A DNA stretch of 64,000 nt from a virus (IMGVR_UViG_3300035180_001778:186001-250000), one strand, 5' to 3'; positions 26,371-35,219 are shown, counted from the stretch's first letter. Numbers and translations: made by a program. The notes: generated by a model from the letters alone, not told the origin.

Positions 26371-26454
26371 GGATCGTGGAGGCGATGTTCCGATGCGTAC
26401 CTTCCGCCCTCTCGGGGGGCTACCTACCCGTCGAGAGCATCGCCTCCACGATCC
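26371..26454. repeat. 17-bp perfect inverted repeat spanning the sigma gene end
   Basis: GGATCGTGGAGGCGATG at 26371-26387 is the exact reverse complement of 26438-26454, with CTCTCG/CGAGAG closing part of the 50-nt loop. The right arm codes the last residues of the sigma-like protein (RGGDALDG), and the left arm is a non-coding copy beyond the stop. The transcript would fold into a long hairpin across the stop codon. Confidence 0.8.
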
Positions 26455-27131
26455 GCCCACTGAGGGAGCTTCACTTCACGGAGGATGTTGAACTTCTTGT
26501 TCGAGATGGCAGCGAAGACCTTGTGGTAGCGAAGGAAGCGACCATCCTTCCCCGAAGCCTCTCCAAGAAGCTTCACCGCCTTGAAGAACCGATGCCGGAC
26601 TCGACCTTGGGTCAAGCCAAGTCGCATCGCCACTTCGCTCTGACAGGTCGTCGACCACATCCCCACCAGAATGTCCACATCGATAGCCTTGAACGCAGGC
26701 TTGAGATGGCCATCTTGAATGAGGGGAAGGTCCCGCCGAAGCTCGGTCTCAGTGACTTGGGGGATTGACAGGAGGAACTTGATCCTCTGAAGACCTCGAT
26801 CAAGACGATAGGAGATGGCAGCTTGGGTGACGTCGAAGATCTCGGCGATATCCGCCTGACGCTTCTTTTGAATGTAGTAGAGGTAGATGAGATCGGCTTC
26901 CCTTTTGGGGATGCGATCTAGGAGCGGAGCCAGACGATCTTCGTAGTCCCCCGAGTAGAGGAACTCTGCGATGGGGTCGTCATCGTCCTCTTCTTGAATG
27001 AGGCCCGCGGCCGTATCCTCAAGAACCTGGAGACGATCGAGAAGGAGATCCTCCTCCTCGTTCCCTCGACCAGAAGGAAAGCGGTTGGCCAAAGTAGCCG
27101 GGTCTACCGAAATCACGTATCCAGTCGACAT
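26424..27131 (-). CDS. sigma-factor-like transcription regulator
   Basis: 235 aa. The ATG at 27131 was chosen because GGAAGGAAA ends 4 nt before it; a second ATG one codon earlier would be too close. Residues about 74-125 form a sigma region 4-like helix-turn-helix: RIPKREADLIYLYYI, QADIAEIFDVTQAAISYRLDRGLQRIKFLL, the usual layout of a sigma-70 domain 4. A second HTH-like region (STTCQSEVAMRLGLTQGRVRHRFFKAV, about 165-190) follows. No region 2 was seen. Placed at the head of the replication block, it probably directs a phase of phage transcription, possibly the GGTGTA elements (inference). Confidence 0.7.
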   Translation of the reverse strand: MSTGYVISVDPATLANRFPSGRGNEEEDLLLDRLQVLEDTAAGLIQEEDDDDPIAEFLYSGDYEDRLAPLLDRIPKREADLIYLYYIQKKRQADIAEIFDVTQAAISYRLDRGLQRIKFLLSIPQVTETELRRDLPLIQDGHLKPAFKAIDVDILVGMWSTTCQSEVAMRLGLTQGRVRHRFFKAVKLLGEASGKDGRFLRYHKVFAAISNKKFNILREVKLPQWADRGGDALDG

Positions 27132-27145
27132 CATTTTCCTTCCGC

Positions 27146-29122
27146 CTACGTTGTATTCGTAGAGGACTCCGCCAGACGGAAGAACGCCGTCAGCATCGGC
27201 TCGACCTTCACATCAACATCTTGGAGGTGCTTCGAGGCTGCCTCCGGGTTCGTCATCGGGTGGACGAAAGTGAGATCCAGGTTCGAGACGAGGGCCATGA
27301 GTCCCACGTTCTTCCTGACCTGTGCCTCCGAGGCACGAATCTTCTCCTGCTGAGATTTTGTCAACTCTGGCAGAGAAGATGAAAAAACGCCATCAATGGA
27401 TCCGTATGTACGAATCAAATGCACGATGGTCTTCTCCTGGAGCCTGAAAACACCAGGAATCTTGTCCGAGCTGTCTCCCGACATGGCCCGGAAGTAGACC
27501 ATCTTGCCCGGAGGAACCCCGTATTCCTCCTTCACGGCATCGACATCGAAGAGCTTCTCGGGGCGAAGACCACTCGAAGGAGCGAGGACAGTCGTCGTTG
27601 CGGTCACGAGCTGGAGAAGATCCCGGTCGTTCGAGAGGATGACGTTCACATCCTCCTTGAGGCGCCCCGTGACGAGAGTCGCGATGGCATCGTCGGCCTC
27701 TTCCACCTCGTTGTAGGCCTGGACGACCCCAAAAGACGGTAGGGCCGCCTTCAGCCATTCGATCTGATCGCGACCCTCGAAGGGGATCCTCCCTGCCTTG
27801 TACCCGGGGAAGACGCTCATCCGACGCTGCGAGGAGTAGTCCCAGCACACGTAGATGGTGGCCTTGGGGAACCTCTTGCGAAGAGATATCAGGCTCCGAA
27901 GGAACCCCGTCACCACCCCAGAAGGACGCCCCTGCTTGTCCTTGAGCTGGTCGAGTCCCGGTGCCCGGCCACAGCGGACCGCGAGGTTGTTGCCGTCGAT
28001 GATGAGATTTTGGGTCATTGCAGGGTCTTCCACATCGTCTTCGATGTCCGTCAACTTGTCGCTCAAGGCCTTCAACCGGAGCTGAATGTCTTGGAGCCAC
28101 TCCAATTCGAGATACCGAGATTCGATGGGGGTGAGAGAGGGGGTGGTGTTGAAGGCTCGGACGACCGTCACCAACTGGTTGACGTCCGCAGTCCACCGAG
28201 AGAGACGTTGGACCTCCTCACCAAGCTGGAGCAGATGCTCCGTGGAAGAAGTCGAGGACATCGCCCGAAGGAAGTTCACCTGCTTCTGCCCCACCGAGAT
28301 CCACGTTGAAAGCTTGGCGTGCTCCCCCCACAACAGCTCCAACCGGATGGGTTCGAGGTCGAGCGCGTAACCAGCAACCAGGTCTTGATCGAGAAGGGCT
28401 CGCTCCTTGGTGGTCCACACATCAAGCATTGTGTAGGACGCCAATACATCAAGGAGCCCGTCAAAACCCTCCGAAGACCACTGCATGACAGGGAAAGCCG
28501 CCTCTCCCCATTGCTGAAGGGTCATCCATCGGGTCTGGTAGGTCAGAGAACTCTTCTCCCCCTTCGCAACAAGCCGGAGTCCAGCTCGGGGGAAGGTGAT
28601 GAGAGACTCCTTTGAGCGGAGCTGAATGTAGACCTGGACTTCATCCTTCTCCGGGATGTCCTCGATGACCTTCGCCTTGACCAGCCGGTAGGGCCCCGAG
28701 AGAATGAGCACGAGGTCCCCCACCTCGATCCCCTGGTTCTCTTCTGCTTCAATCTGACGACGAAGCTTGAGCACATCCCGATCTGGAACGTAGGCGATTC
28801 TGCGTGTCGACCGAAAACGACTCCGGTCGACGTGGCTGATGACCCCCTGTACGTATTTGCTTCCTTCGAGCCGGTAGTACTTCTCTTCGGCATGAGCCCG
28901 CCGAATGAAGGCGTACCCTTCGAGGAGGTACTTGATGACCCTGTCCCCACCCACCTGAGTGACGGACGCGGGGATGAACACGTCCGCATCTCGAAGATGG
29001 TGCCGGATGGACTGCTTGATGAGATCCGGATCTTCCCCATCCGCCTTGGGCCCAAGCTCAAGAGCAACCCACTCCGACGGCTTTGCGGGGTCAATGACAG
29101 GTTTGATTTGGCGTGATGCCAT
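27146..29122 (-). CDS. NusG-like / KOW domain fused to 5'-3' exonuclease (FEN)
   Basis: 658 aa. Residues about 30-105 resemble the NusG NGN domain (HHLRDADVFIPASV, GDRVIKYLLEGYAFIRR), and 130-185 a KOW domain (EVGDLVLILSGPYRLVKAKV). The middle (about 200-365) is helical. From 369 a complete FEN-type nuclease begins with MTQNLIIDGNNLAVRC, then FLRSLISLRKRFPKATIYVCWDYSSQRR, EADDAIATLV, ILSNDRDLLQLV and SGDSSDKIPGVF, the acidic residues of Pol I-like 5'-3' exonucleases and T4 RNase H. An internal ATG at 28018 with GGAAGA upstream could also give the nuclease alone. Expected to remove RNA primers or flaps. Confidence 0.75.
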   Translation of the reverse strand: MASRQIKPVIDPAKPSEWVALELGPKADGEDPDLIKQSIRHHLRDADVFIPASVTQVGGDRVIKYLLEGYAFIRRAHAEEKYYRLEGSKYVQGVISHVDRSRFRSTRRIAYVPDRDVLKLRRQIEAEENQGIEVGDLVLILSGPYRLVKAKVIEDIPEKDEVQVYIQLRSKESLITFPRAGLRLVAKGEKSSLTYQTRWMTLQQWGEAAFPVMQWSSEGFDGLLDVLASYTMLDVWTTKERALLDQDLVAGYALDLEPIRLELLWGEHAKLSTWISVGQKQVNFLRAMSSTSSTEHLLQLGEEVQRLSRWTADVNQLVTVVRAFNTTPSLTPIESRYLELEWLQDIQLRLKALSDKLTDIEDDVEDPAMTQNLIIDGNNLAVRCGRAPGLDQLKDKQGRPSGVVTGFLRSLISLRKRFPKATIYVCWDYSSQRRMSVFPGYKAGRIPFEGRDQIEWLKAALPSFGVVQAYNEVEEADDAIATLVTGRLKEDVNVILSNDRDLLQLVTATTTVLAPSSGLRPEKLFDVDAVKEEYGVPPGKMVYFRAMSGDSSDKIPGVFRLQEKTIVHLIRTYGSIDGVFSSSLPELTKSQQEKIRASEAQVRKNVGLMALVSNLDLTFVHPMTNPEAASKHLQDVDVKVEPMLTAFFRLAESSTNTT

Positions 29123-29125
29123 GGA

Positions 29126-30586
29126 CTATCCTCGGCTGGGCCAAGTTCGCTCGAACTCTCGCCGCCATTCATCCGGAGTCAACATACGAAGGTCGTCTGC
29201 CGGATCCCCACGTCGGGGAAAAGAAACCGGGACATGGACGTGATCGCGACCCCGAGCTTTGTTCACAGGGACGCCCTTGTGATCCAGCTCAGTCAGGGCA
29301 CAGACATCGCCAGAACCAATGGGACCCACCCCATCGAATCGAGTACCGTCGGGCTTCTTCTCCGGCTTCTTCACTTCCGGCAAGACCTGGACTGCCGGCG
29401 GAATATACCCAGCCGGGGCCACCACACTGGGAGTGATCGAAGGGTCAACCGTCAAGCTGATCACAGGAGCTTGAACAGGAGCCGGAGCCTGAACGGGAGC
29501 TGCCGTGACCACCTGAATGGGAGCCGCCATGGGGACCCCCGCGACCGACGGAGCAGGAATGCCCCCTGCCAGATTGAGGATGTCGCAGAAGAGATTCACC
29601 CTTGTGGTGTTCCTCCGCTGAAGGAAGTACTCCGAGAGCTTGAGGGTGTTCACGCCGAACGCTTCGTAGACCTTCTGACCGAGTGCGCGGTCGACGTAGA
29701 CGAAGTCAGCGAACATGTTGTTCGCCATTCGGTATGAATTCATGGCCGCTTCGGCGAGGCCATCAGCCACATCTTGAGGAGAGACCTGCTCACAAGCCTG
29801 TCCTACCAACTCGATCGCACGCTGAGGAGTCCCGAGTGAGAGCATGATCTCGTAGTACGTCGAGACGAGCGGGAGGCGGAGGTACTCCCGCACATTGGCG
29901 AGATTGACATCCCCCATTTGCCCGATCATCTCCAGCCGGTTGAGGACATCCCGAACGTGCCCCCCGGAGTAGTCGATGACAGTGAGCACAGCGTCATCCT
30001 CGAAGGAGACCCCTTCCGCCGTGAGGATGGACTTCATCCTTCCGAGGATGTCCTCTCGGGTCACCTTTCGAATGGCGTAGTCTTCGCACCGGGACCGAAT
30101 CGTCGCCCGGATCTTCTCCACTTCCGTCGTGCAGAAGATCCCGACGAGCTTGTTCTCCTCCAAAGGCTTGAGGAGAACATCCTGTGCATCCCGGGTCATG
30201 CGATGCGCCTCATCGAAGAGGTGGATCCGCTTCGAGGCCCCATAGACCGCGAAGGGCAGCTCCTCGACGAGGGCTCGCATGTGGTCGACAGTCCCGCAGC
30301 TCGCCGCATCTCGCTCGACGAATGCGAGCGAGGTTTCGGAGAGAATATACAGGCAGTTGTCGCACTCGTTACAAGGCTCAGGGTTGGCCAAGTCGATCGC
30401 CTGGCAGAGCATGGCCCTTGCCATGATCCGAGCAAGCGTCGTCTTCCCCTGACCGTGACCCCCAGCGAAGATGTAGTTCTTGCTGAGGGCCGTTCCGTCA
30501 CGAAGGCGTGTCTGGAGGATCTGGACAGTGCCTCGCTGGCCGAGGACGTCCGAGAACTTACGGGGCCTGTACTTGGTGTCCCACAC
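29126..30586 (-). CDS. dnaX: DNA polymerase III gamma/tau-like clamp loader subunit
   Basis: 486 aa. N-terminus WDTKYRPRKFSDVLGQ is the DnaX opening; the GTG start was kept for this reason. Walker A GGHGQGKTT (42-50), a Cys cluster PCNECDNC (about 71-78) of the zinc module, DEAH Walker B (125-128), and sensor IRSRC with the SRC finger (163-167). Domain III-like helices follow to about 350. Then a Pro/Ala-rich linker and a short basic tail of unknown role. Works with the HolA- and HolB-like subunits at 50-52 kb. Confidence 0.88.
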   Translation of the reverse strand: MWDTKYRPRKFSDVLGQRGTVQILQTRLRDGTALSKNYIFAGGHGQGKTTLARIMARAMLCQAIDLANPEPCNECDNCLYILSETSLAFVERDAASCGTVDHMRALVEELPFAVYGASKRIHLFDEAHRMTRDAQDVLLKPLEENKLVGIFCTTEVEKIRATIRSRCEDYAIRKVTREDILGRMKSILTAEGVSFEDDAVLTVIDYSGGHVRDVLNRLEMIGQMGDVNLANVREYLRLPLVSTYYEIMLSLGTPQRAIELVGQACEQVSPQDVADGLAEAAMNSYRMANNMFADFVYVDRALGQKVYEAFGVNTLKLSEYFLQRRNTTRVNLFCDILNLAGGIPAPSVAGVPMAAPIQVVTAAPVQAPAPVQAPVISLTVDPSITPSVVAPAGYIPPAVQVLPEVKKPEKKPDGTRFDGVGPIGSGDVCALTELDHKGVPVNKARGRDHVHVPVSFPRRGDPADDLRMLTPDEWRREFERTWPSRG

Positions 30587-30592
30587 AGGTTT

Positions 30593-31084
30593 TCAGTGCG
30601 CCGTAGCGGACTCCCCCTCAGAGGACGACATCACGATATCGTCCACCATGTCTTCGATCTCGATGGCCTTGGCGACGCTCGCGAACGCAGATAGGGTCTC
30701 GTTCCAGGCACCGTGCCGACGGAGAATCGAGGTGAACTCCTCGACATCCGGCGTACGGAGAACCCAGACCATGTCCCCGGTCTTGTCGTCTTCCTCTCCC
30801 GTGCAGTGCTCCAGGAGGTGATCGACGAGCGCCGTTCGCTTGTTCTCCGTCAGCTCATTCCAGGTGTCCTCGGCGACCTCGATGATGAAGTCGCAGTCGA
30901 TGAAGAACTGCGAGATGCCCGATAGCTTTCGGGCCTTGCCGAGGACGGGACGGCCAGACTTCGTCGAGCCCTTGTCCACGAAGGCGTACTTCAACCGTGC
31001 GGTGGCCAGCTCCGGGTGATACCCGGGGATCAGGTTCTTCGCAATGGTTGCGATCGTCTCACTCTCACTGTAAATCTTACCCAT
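30593..31084 (-). CDS. putative phage metallopeptidase, atypical active site
   Basis: 163 aa. Central block DCDFIIEVAEDTWNELTENKRTALVDHLLEHC resembles the phage zinc-peptidase family with W-x-x-L, KR-x-ALVDH and a His pair. In the common form the motif is DHELxHC; here it reads DHLLEHC, so the usual Glu position is Leu and a Glu sits one residue before the second His. The protein may be inactive or use another acid. Located between DnaX and primase with stop/start overlap of 8 bp to primase. Confidence 0.5.
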   Translation of the reverse strand: MGKIYSESETIATIAKNLIPGYHPELATARLKYAFVDKGSTKSGRPVLGKARKLSGISQFFIDCDFIIEVAEDTWNELTENKRTALVDHLLEHCTGEEDDKTGDMVWVLRTPDVEEFTSILRRHGAWNETLSAFASVAKAIEIEDMVDDIVMSSSEGESATAH

Positions 31085-31808
31085 AGGGAAACTCCATCAG
31101 GCTACCCGACCTCACATGAGATCGGAGGTACTCTCCAAGTCGGGCATCTCCCCAGGCCTCCCAGAGGTCTCCAGGATCCTTGACCAGCTTGCCGCCAACC
31201 AAAGTGACCCGGGGGTAAACTACCCGACGAACATCGAATTCCCGGCCGTACTGTTGGCGAAACCTATCGTACGCCCTATTTCCGGCGGAATCCATATCAT
31301 ATCCGATCCACACGCGACGTACAAGACGTCGTAGGATCCGAACAAATCCCTCCGTGACCCGAGCAGTCAGCGTCGAAGCAATACCAGGAAGGAACCTCTG
31401 GAGGGGTAGAAGATCGAAGCCACCCTCGACCAGAAGGATCTCCCCCGTCTCCCACACTGTGGGCATTGCCTGAGCGAGCCCGAACCCCACAGCCTCATCC
31501 TGCGCGAGGATGAAGTCCATGTAGCCCCCACGCTCCCTATCGACGTGCCGAAACTGGAGGCCTCGAATCTCGCCGATGGTGTTCGTAATCGGAAGGACGT
31601 AGCAATCGTCGAGCTTCCCCCCATCCCCCGACCAAGACACGAAGTCTTGGGGGTAGTTGATTGCCGGTAGAACCCGGTCAACGTACCCAATTTGAAATTG
31701 ACTGATCTGTTCGTCAGTGACCCCGCGTCCCCACAAGGACTCACGAACACGCTCGGGTAGCTCAGCTCCAGATTCAGATTCAGCGACGAACTCGTCAAGC
31801 CAGGTCAC
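31077..31808 (-). CDS. DNA primase, TOPRIM type
   Basis: 243 aa. DnaG-like core without the N-terminal zinc finger: DEFVAESESGAELPERVRESLWGRG, then YVLPITNTIGEIRGLQFRH (substrate-binding basic domain), the TOPRIM Glu in LLVEGGFDLLPL, and DxD as WIGYDMDSAGNRAYDRF, followed by PGDLWEAWGD. Length suits a primase domain with no helicase or C-terminal extension. Lies in a block with DnaX and the FEN fusion, consistent with lagging-strand synthesis. Overlaps the upstream gene by 14 bp. Confidence 0.8.
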   Translation of the reverse strand: MTWLDEFVAESESGAELPERVRESLWGRGVTDEQISQFQIGYVDRVLPAINYPQDFVSWSGDGGKLDDCYVLPITNTIGEIRGLQFRHVDRERGGYMDFILAQDEAVGFGLAQAMPTVWETGEILLVEGGFDLLPLQRFLPGIASTLTARVTEGFVRILRRLVRRVWIGYDMDSAGNRAYDRFRQQYGREFDVRRVVYPRVTLVGGKLVKDPGDLWEAWGDARLGEYLRSHVRSGSLMEFPYG

Positions 31809-32394
31809 GGCCGACCACCATGATCGTCTGGTTGGCTCGCTGGATCATGACCCCCACGTAATCGCGGACTCGCGTGTAGAACCCCAACTTCTCCGGTGAA
31901 GGAAGCACGAGAGCTGCCCCATCAGGAAGAGCAGCCACGAAGACACGGAGGTCGCCCTCCAAGGTCGTCACGAACCCCCCCTTCACAGATGCCGCCTTCT
32001 CCCCGCAGACTTCCTTGAGGGTGGACGACGAGAGGATGAGGGACTTCGGTTCGAGTCCTGATCTTCGGAGACGCTCAACTGCCACGGGGACCGAGCTACA
32101 CCGATTTCCCCACTGGCTTCGAGTCGAAAGATCCAGAACATCCCGGTAGAGAGCAAGGACGAGCACATCCGGGTCCCCTTCCTCGGAGAGAGGGGAGAAG
32201 CCGTACCTGGCGTCCCCCTCCTTGGAAGGCCGTGTGCCGACGAAGCCACCCCGGGCATTGGTGACCACCAAGGGAACCGAGCTGGGGTTCACCTTCGCAG
32301 CACACAGGTAGGGGGTAGAGAACCCCTGCTTACCCGAAGCCCTCTGCCGATGCCGGTCGACAACCAGCACTTGCTCCAGGATTGAGAAGCTCAT
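31795..32394 (-). CDS. hypothetical protein, 199 aa
   Basis: Starts MSFSILEQVLVVDRHRQ; ATG at 32394 overlaps the upstream TGA as ATGA, and a longer frame to 32568 would cover most of the upstream gene. Mixed alpha/beta. The last third reads as strands (GGFVTTLEGDLRVFVAAL, LVLPSPEKLGFYTRV, YVGVMIQRANQTIMVVG), a pattern seen in small shell-like proteins, but no firm family match was seen. Co-transcribed with primase. Confidence 0.6.
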   Translation of the reverse strand: MSFSILEQVLVVDRHRQRASGKQGFSTPYLCAAKVNPSSVPLVVTNARGGFVGTRPSKEGDARYGFSPLSEEGDPDVLVLALYRDVLDLSTRSQWGNRCSSVPVAVERLRRSGLEPKSLILSSSTLKEVCGEKAASVKGGFVTTLEGDLRVFVAALPDGAALVLPSPEKLGFYTRVRDYVGVMIQRANQTIMVVGRDLA

Positions 32395-32927
32395 TGCAGG
32401 GAGTTGGGGTCCGGGAGGTACTTCACGAGGTCCGTGGGGATTCGGATGGGCTCGGGTCGAATCTGAGTCAGGCGAAACCACAGACGGGCCCACCAAGGAA
32501 TCCGAGGCATTCCTTCTCCCAGGGCCCACGCGAGGCCATGAACCTCGGGCATGTTCTCTCGAAGCCAATCGGGGCTATCGATCTGCTCCGCGTACTCCGT
32601 CCACAACTGGTGCTTGTTGAGGGTGGGCTCGAACAAGGGACACTGCTGTGCATCGGAGGGATCTTCACAGATCCGGATCGCGGCTGAGGTGATGTCCTCG
32701 ACCCCATACATGCAGAGACCGATCGTCTGAAGGACAGGAAGGTGGCGACCCCCAGGACCCGAGCCCATCGTGATTCGGTTGTAGTTCGGGTTGGGCTCGT
32801 CATCGATGGTCCGACGAACATCGAGGGGCTGCCTGTAGTTGTACGTGCAGCGGTGAGGCAACCTCTCCCTGGCAGCCTTCACGCGATCCTCCAGCTCCTT
32901 CACGAGCAGAAAACGAATGCGGCCCAT
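32391..32927 (-). CDS. hypothetical protein, 178 aa
   Basis: Starts MGRIRFLLVKELEDRVKAARE. The ATG at 32927 was preferred to a GTG at 32981, which would overlap the SbcC-like gene by 37 bp and lacks a clear ribosome site. Contains four cysteines (HRC, LCM, ICED, QC) and a Trp/Arg-rich WWARLWFRLTQIRPEPIRIP segment at the C-terminus that could be membrane-associated or a binding helix. No family recognised. Confidence 0.6.
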   Translation of the reverse strand: MGRIRFLLVKELEDRVKAARERLPHRCTYNYRQPLDVRRTIDDEPNPNYNRITMGSGPGGRHLPVLQTIGLCMYGVEDITSAAIRICEDPSDAQQCPLFEPTLNKHQLWTEYAEQIDSPDWLRENMPEVHGLAWALGEGMPRIPWWARLWFRLTQIRPEPIRIPTDLVKYLPDPNSLQ

Positions 32928-32944
32928 GATTTCAGATTGCGTTC

Positions 32945-33604
32945 TCACCGATGACTCCGAAGGCGGCGAATGTCTAGCCACGTCGTCTCATCCGCACCCA
33001 GCTCTTCAGACCCTTGGTACGCGATGTCCGCGTGTTCGAGGAAGGCTTGCTTGTGGGTGACAAACAAAATGTCGATGTTGGTCGATTCCGCGAGACGCTG
33101 AAGGAAACGTCCGGCTGCATCCACGTACTCATCCGAGACTGCCGCAAGCGTCTCGTCGAGTAGGAGCACAGGGAACCGCTTCAAGCGGAGAAGAAGAAGG
33201 AGACGGAGGATCAGGGAGACGATGCTCGCGGGTCCACCCCCAAAAGAATCAAGGGGGTGTCCTCGAACGCCCGTCTCCTCGTCTCCCTGTCGAATGAAGA
33301 AGTCGATGGAGACCCTGTTCCGCGCCTGTCCGATCGCTGCCTCGAAAGATAGCTTCTGATCGAAGAAGATGGTCTTCAACCCCTCGGAGACAAGAGCCTC
33401 CAAAGTTTTGACGCGATCCGTGACGAGCTTGTCCAGAAGAACGCGAAGAAGCTCCCCAACCTTGAAGAGCTTCTCGATCTGGGCCGAGAGGGTCAACACT
33501 TCCGCGCTTTTCGACTCCAAGTCCGCCCGCTTTTGATCGCGGAGGGCCTGGAGTCGAGCTGCTTTCAACGCGAGAGCTTCGGTCCTCGCAACCCAGTCCT
33601 TCAT
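32945..33604 (-). CDS. SbcC/Rad50-type ATPase, C-terminal half
   Basis: 219 aa. Opens with a coiled-coil arm (residues 1-70), then signature-like SFGGGPASIVSLILRLL (about 120-136), Walker B and D-loop VLLLDETLAAVSDEY (about 146-160), and the His switch ILFVTHKQAF (about 179-188). It lacks a Walker A, which is supplied by the separate gene at 37117-38340. Together they would make one split SbcC-like head with the SbcD nuclease at 36125. GGTGTA precedes its start. Confidence 0.78.
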   Translation of the reverse strand: MKDWVARTEALALKAARLQALRDQKRADLESKSAEVLTLSAQIEKLFKVGELLRVLLDKLVTDRVKTLEALVSEGLKTIFFDQKLSFEAAIGQARNRVSIDFFIRQGDEETGVRGHPLDSFGGGPASIVSLILRLLLLLRLKRFPVLLLDETLAAVSDEYVDAAGRFLQRLAESTNIDILFVTHKQAFLEHADIAYQGSEELGADETTWLDIRRLRSHR

Positions 33605-33614
33605 GCTTCTGTCC

Positions 33615-33620
33615 TACACC
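33615..33620 (-). promoter_or_regulatory. GGTGTA start-proximal element
   Basis: GGTGTA, 10-nt spacer GGACAGAAGC, then the ATG at 33604 of the SbcC C-terminal half. Confidence 0.45.
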
Positions 33621-33633
33621 CGTCCGCCCCGAA

Positions 33634-34914
33634 TCAGTCCTTCGAGGGCATGTACCGGGTCACGCGGCACTCGTGCGACCCTTCCGGCCGGTTCTCCGCC
33701 GTGATGTCCCCGACCACCTTGCCGTTGTCGTCCATGAGGAACTCGTCGATGGTGCGGAACATGGCCCGTTCCTTGGGGGACTTGTCGTCGGCCTTGATGA
33801 CCGCGATCCGAAGCTGGACGTCCATGCCCTTCACGCCGTCGATGAGGTCGATGAGCCGATCGATGTTGACGTTGAAGGTGATCTCTTGCTCCTCGGAGCC
33901 GTCGATGACGACAGCCGGGAGCGGGAAGCTCCGAGCCTTGCCCTTCGTCTCCGCGACCCGGAAGAGCATCGTGGCCTGGCGTTGCACCTTCTCGCCCACC
34001 TCGACGTCACGGAACTCGTTGACGACCAGAGTGATCTTGTCTTCCTTGGAATCCAGCTCCGAGCGCATGAAGCGGAGGGCGTCCACCGTCAGCGACTTGG
34101 GGAGCCCAAGGATGAGCTTGTCCATCGTCTTCGAGTAGTACGAGAACTTCCCGTGAACGGCCTCGTGCTTCGCCCACCCAAGGGCGTTCCCCTTGGAGTC
34201 GACGGCGAAGATCATGTTGTCGCCCGTCACGAGCTTCACTTCCCCGTCCGACTTCGCGAGGAAGCTCGTGAAGAAAGACATGTGCTGGACGTGGATCGAG
34301 AAACCCTTGTCCACGAAGGCAGCGCTGTAGAACCAGAACGCCTGGAAGGTGTTCGCAGCGAAGAGGTGCCCTGAGCCCTTCTCCCACTCGTGCTTGGACT
34401 TGTCGAAGAGCTGGAGCGTCTTGAAGTGCTCCGGGATCCGCGTGTCGTCGGCCTTCCCGAGGAAGGGCTTGGCCAGCGTCATCGCCTCCTTGAATAGGCC
34501 CACGGGGAAGGACCGCTCATCCTTGGCTCCGGCGAGATCCCGATCACACGAGGCCATGAGCTTCGGGTCGAAGCTCGCGCGATCGGCCCCAGCTCCCGAG
34601 TTCGTGCTCCAGGAGACCGTGAAGTTGTCCGCTTCCACCTTGGACTCGATCGTGATCTCGTCATCCCGAAGGAAGCGAAAGCCGCTCGTGAACTCCGAGG
34701 GGAAGATGAAGGATCCCTCGGTGTCCGTCTCGTCACAGGAGATCGTGGCGCGAGCGACGTGGAGAGCATCGCGGGAGTAGATCGAGCAGAGGCCTCCCGT
34801 TCGGATGACGAAGAGGTAGCCGGCCCCGCCCGCGGGGGTCAGGGGACGCGGAGGGACGATCGAAACGATTGCGAGGGCCTTGATCAGGTCGGCGAGCTTG
34901 AGCGTGATTTTCAT
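33634..34914 (-). CDS. sliding clamp (DNA polymerase III beta-like)
   Basis: 426 aa from MKITLKLADLIKALAIV (ATG at 34914; the frame extends upstream only in low-quality sequence). The pattern of three topologically similar domains, the clamp-typical opening, and a C-terminal YMPSKD end fit a beta-clamp. Blocks such as GLCSIYSRDALHVARATI, FSIHVQHMSFFTSFLAK, GDNMIFAVDSKGNALG and RVTRYMPSKD fit ring strands, though direct motif identity is weak, so I rely on length, fold pattern and the DnaX/HolA/HolB context. It is flanked by SbcC halves. Confidence 0.6.
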   Translation of the reverse strand: MKITLKLADLIKALAIVSIVPPRPLTPAGGAGYLFVIRTGGLCSIYSRDALHVARATISCDETDTEGSFIFPSEFTSGFRFLRDDEITIESKVEADNFTVSWSTNSGAGADRASFDPKLMASCDRDLAGAKDERSFPVGLFKEAMTLAKPFLGKADDTRIPEHFKTLQLFDKSKHEWEKGSGHLFAANTFQAFWFYSAAFVDKGFSIHVQHMSFFTSFLAKSDGEVKLVTGDNMIFAVDSKGNALGWAKHEAVHGKFSYYSKTMDKLILGLPKSLTVDALRFMRSELDSKEDKITLVVNEFRDVEVGEKVQRQATMLFRVAETKGKARSFPLPAVVIDGSEEQEITFNVNIDRLIDLIDGVKGMDVQLRIAVIKADDKSPKERAMFRTIDEFLMDDNGKVVGDITAENRPEGSHECRVTRYMPSKD

Positions 34915-34936
34915 TCCATCCTCATTTGGAGAGTCG

Positions 34937-35209
34937 TTACTTCTTGTCGTAGCCGGCCAAGGAAGTCTCCACGGCCAGCAACTTGGTCTCGTACTCGGCA
35001 ATCTCCTGAAGGAGACTTGCCTCCGCCTTGTCCCTCTCCGCCGAGAGGTTCTTGGGGTCGTAGCCCGCAGCCTTCACTTCGGTGACCAGATCCGCGAGGT
35101 CTTCCTTGACCTTCTGGAGCTGCCCCTCGTACTGCGACTTCTTCTTCTGGGCGACTTCGGTTCGCCTCGATAGGTCGTCGATCTTCTTCTTGATCTCGTC
35201 CGGAGTCAT
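34937..35209 (-). CDS. small coiled-coil protein, 90 aa
   Basis: MTPDEIKKKIDDLSRRTEVAQKKKS followed by an almost uninterrupted coiled coil to the C-terminus (LVTEVKAAGYDPKNL break in the middle). It lies between the Cas4-like nuclease and the clamp, inside the split SbcCD block, and may be an arm piece of the split Rad50-like complex (inference). Confidence 0.65.
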   Translation of the reverse strand: MTPDEIKKKIDDLSRRTEVAQKKKSQYEGQLQKVKEDLADLVTEVKAAGYDPKNLSAERDKAEASLLQEIAEYETKLLAVETSLAGYDKK

Positions 35210-35219
35210 ACGTGTCCTT

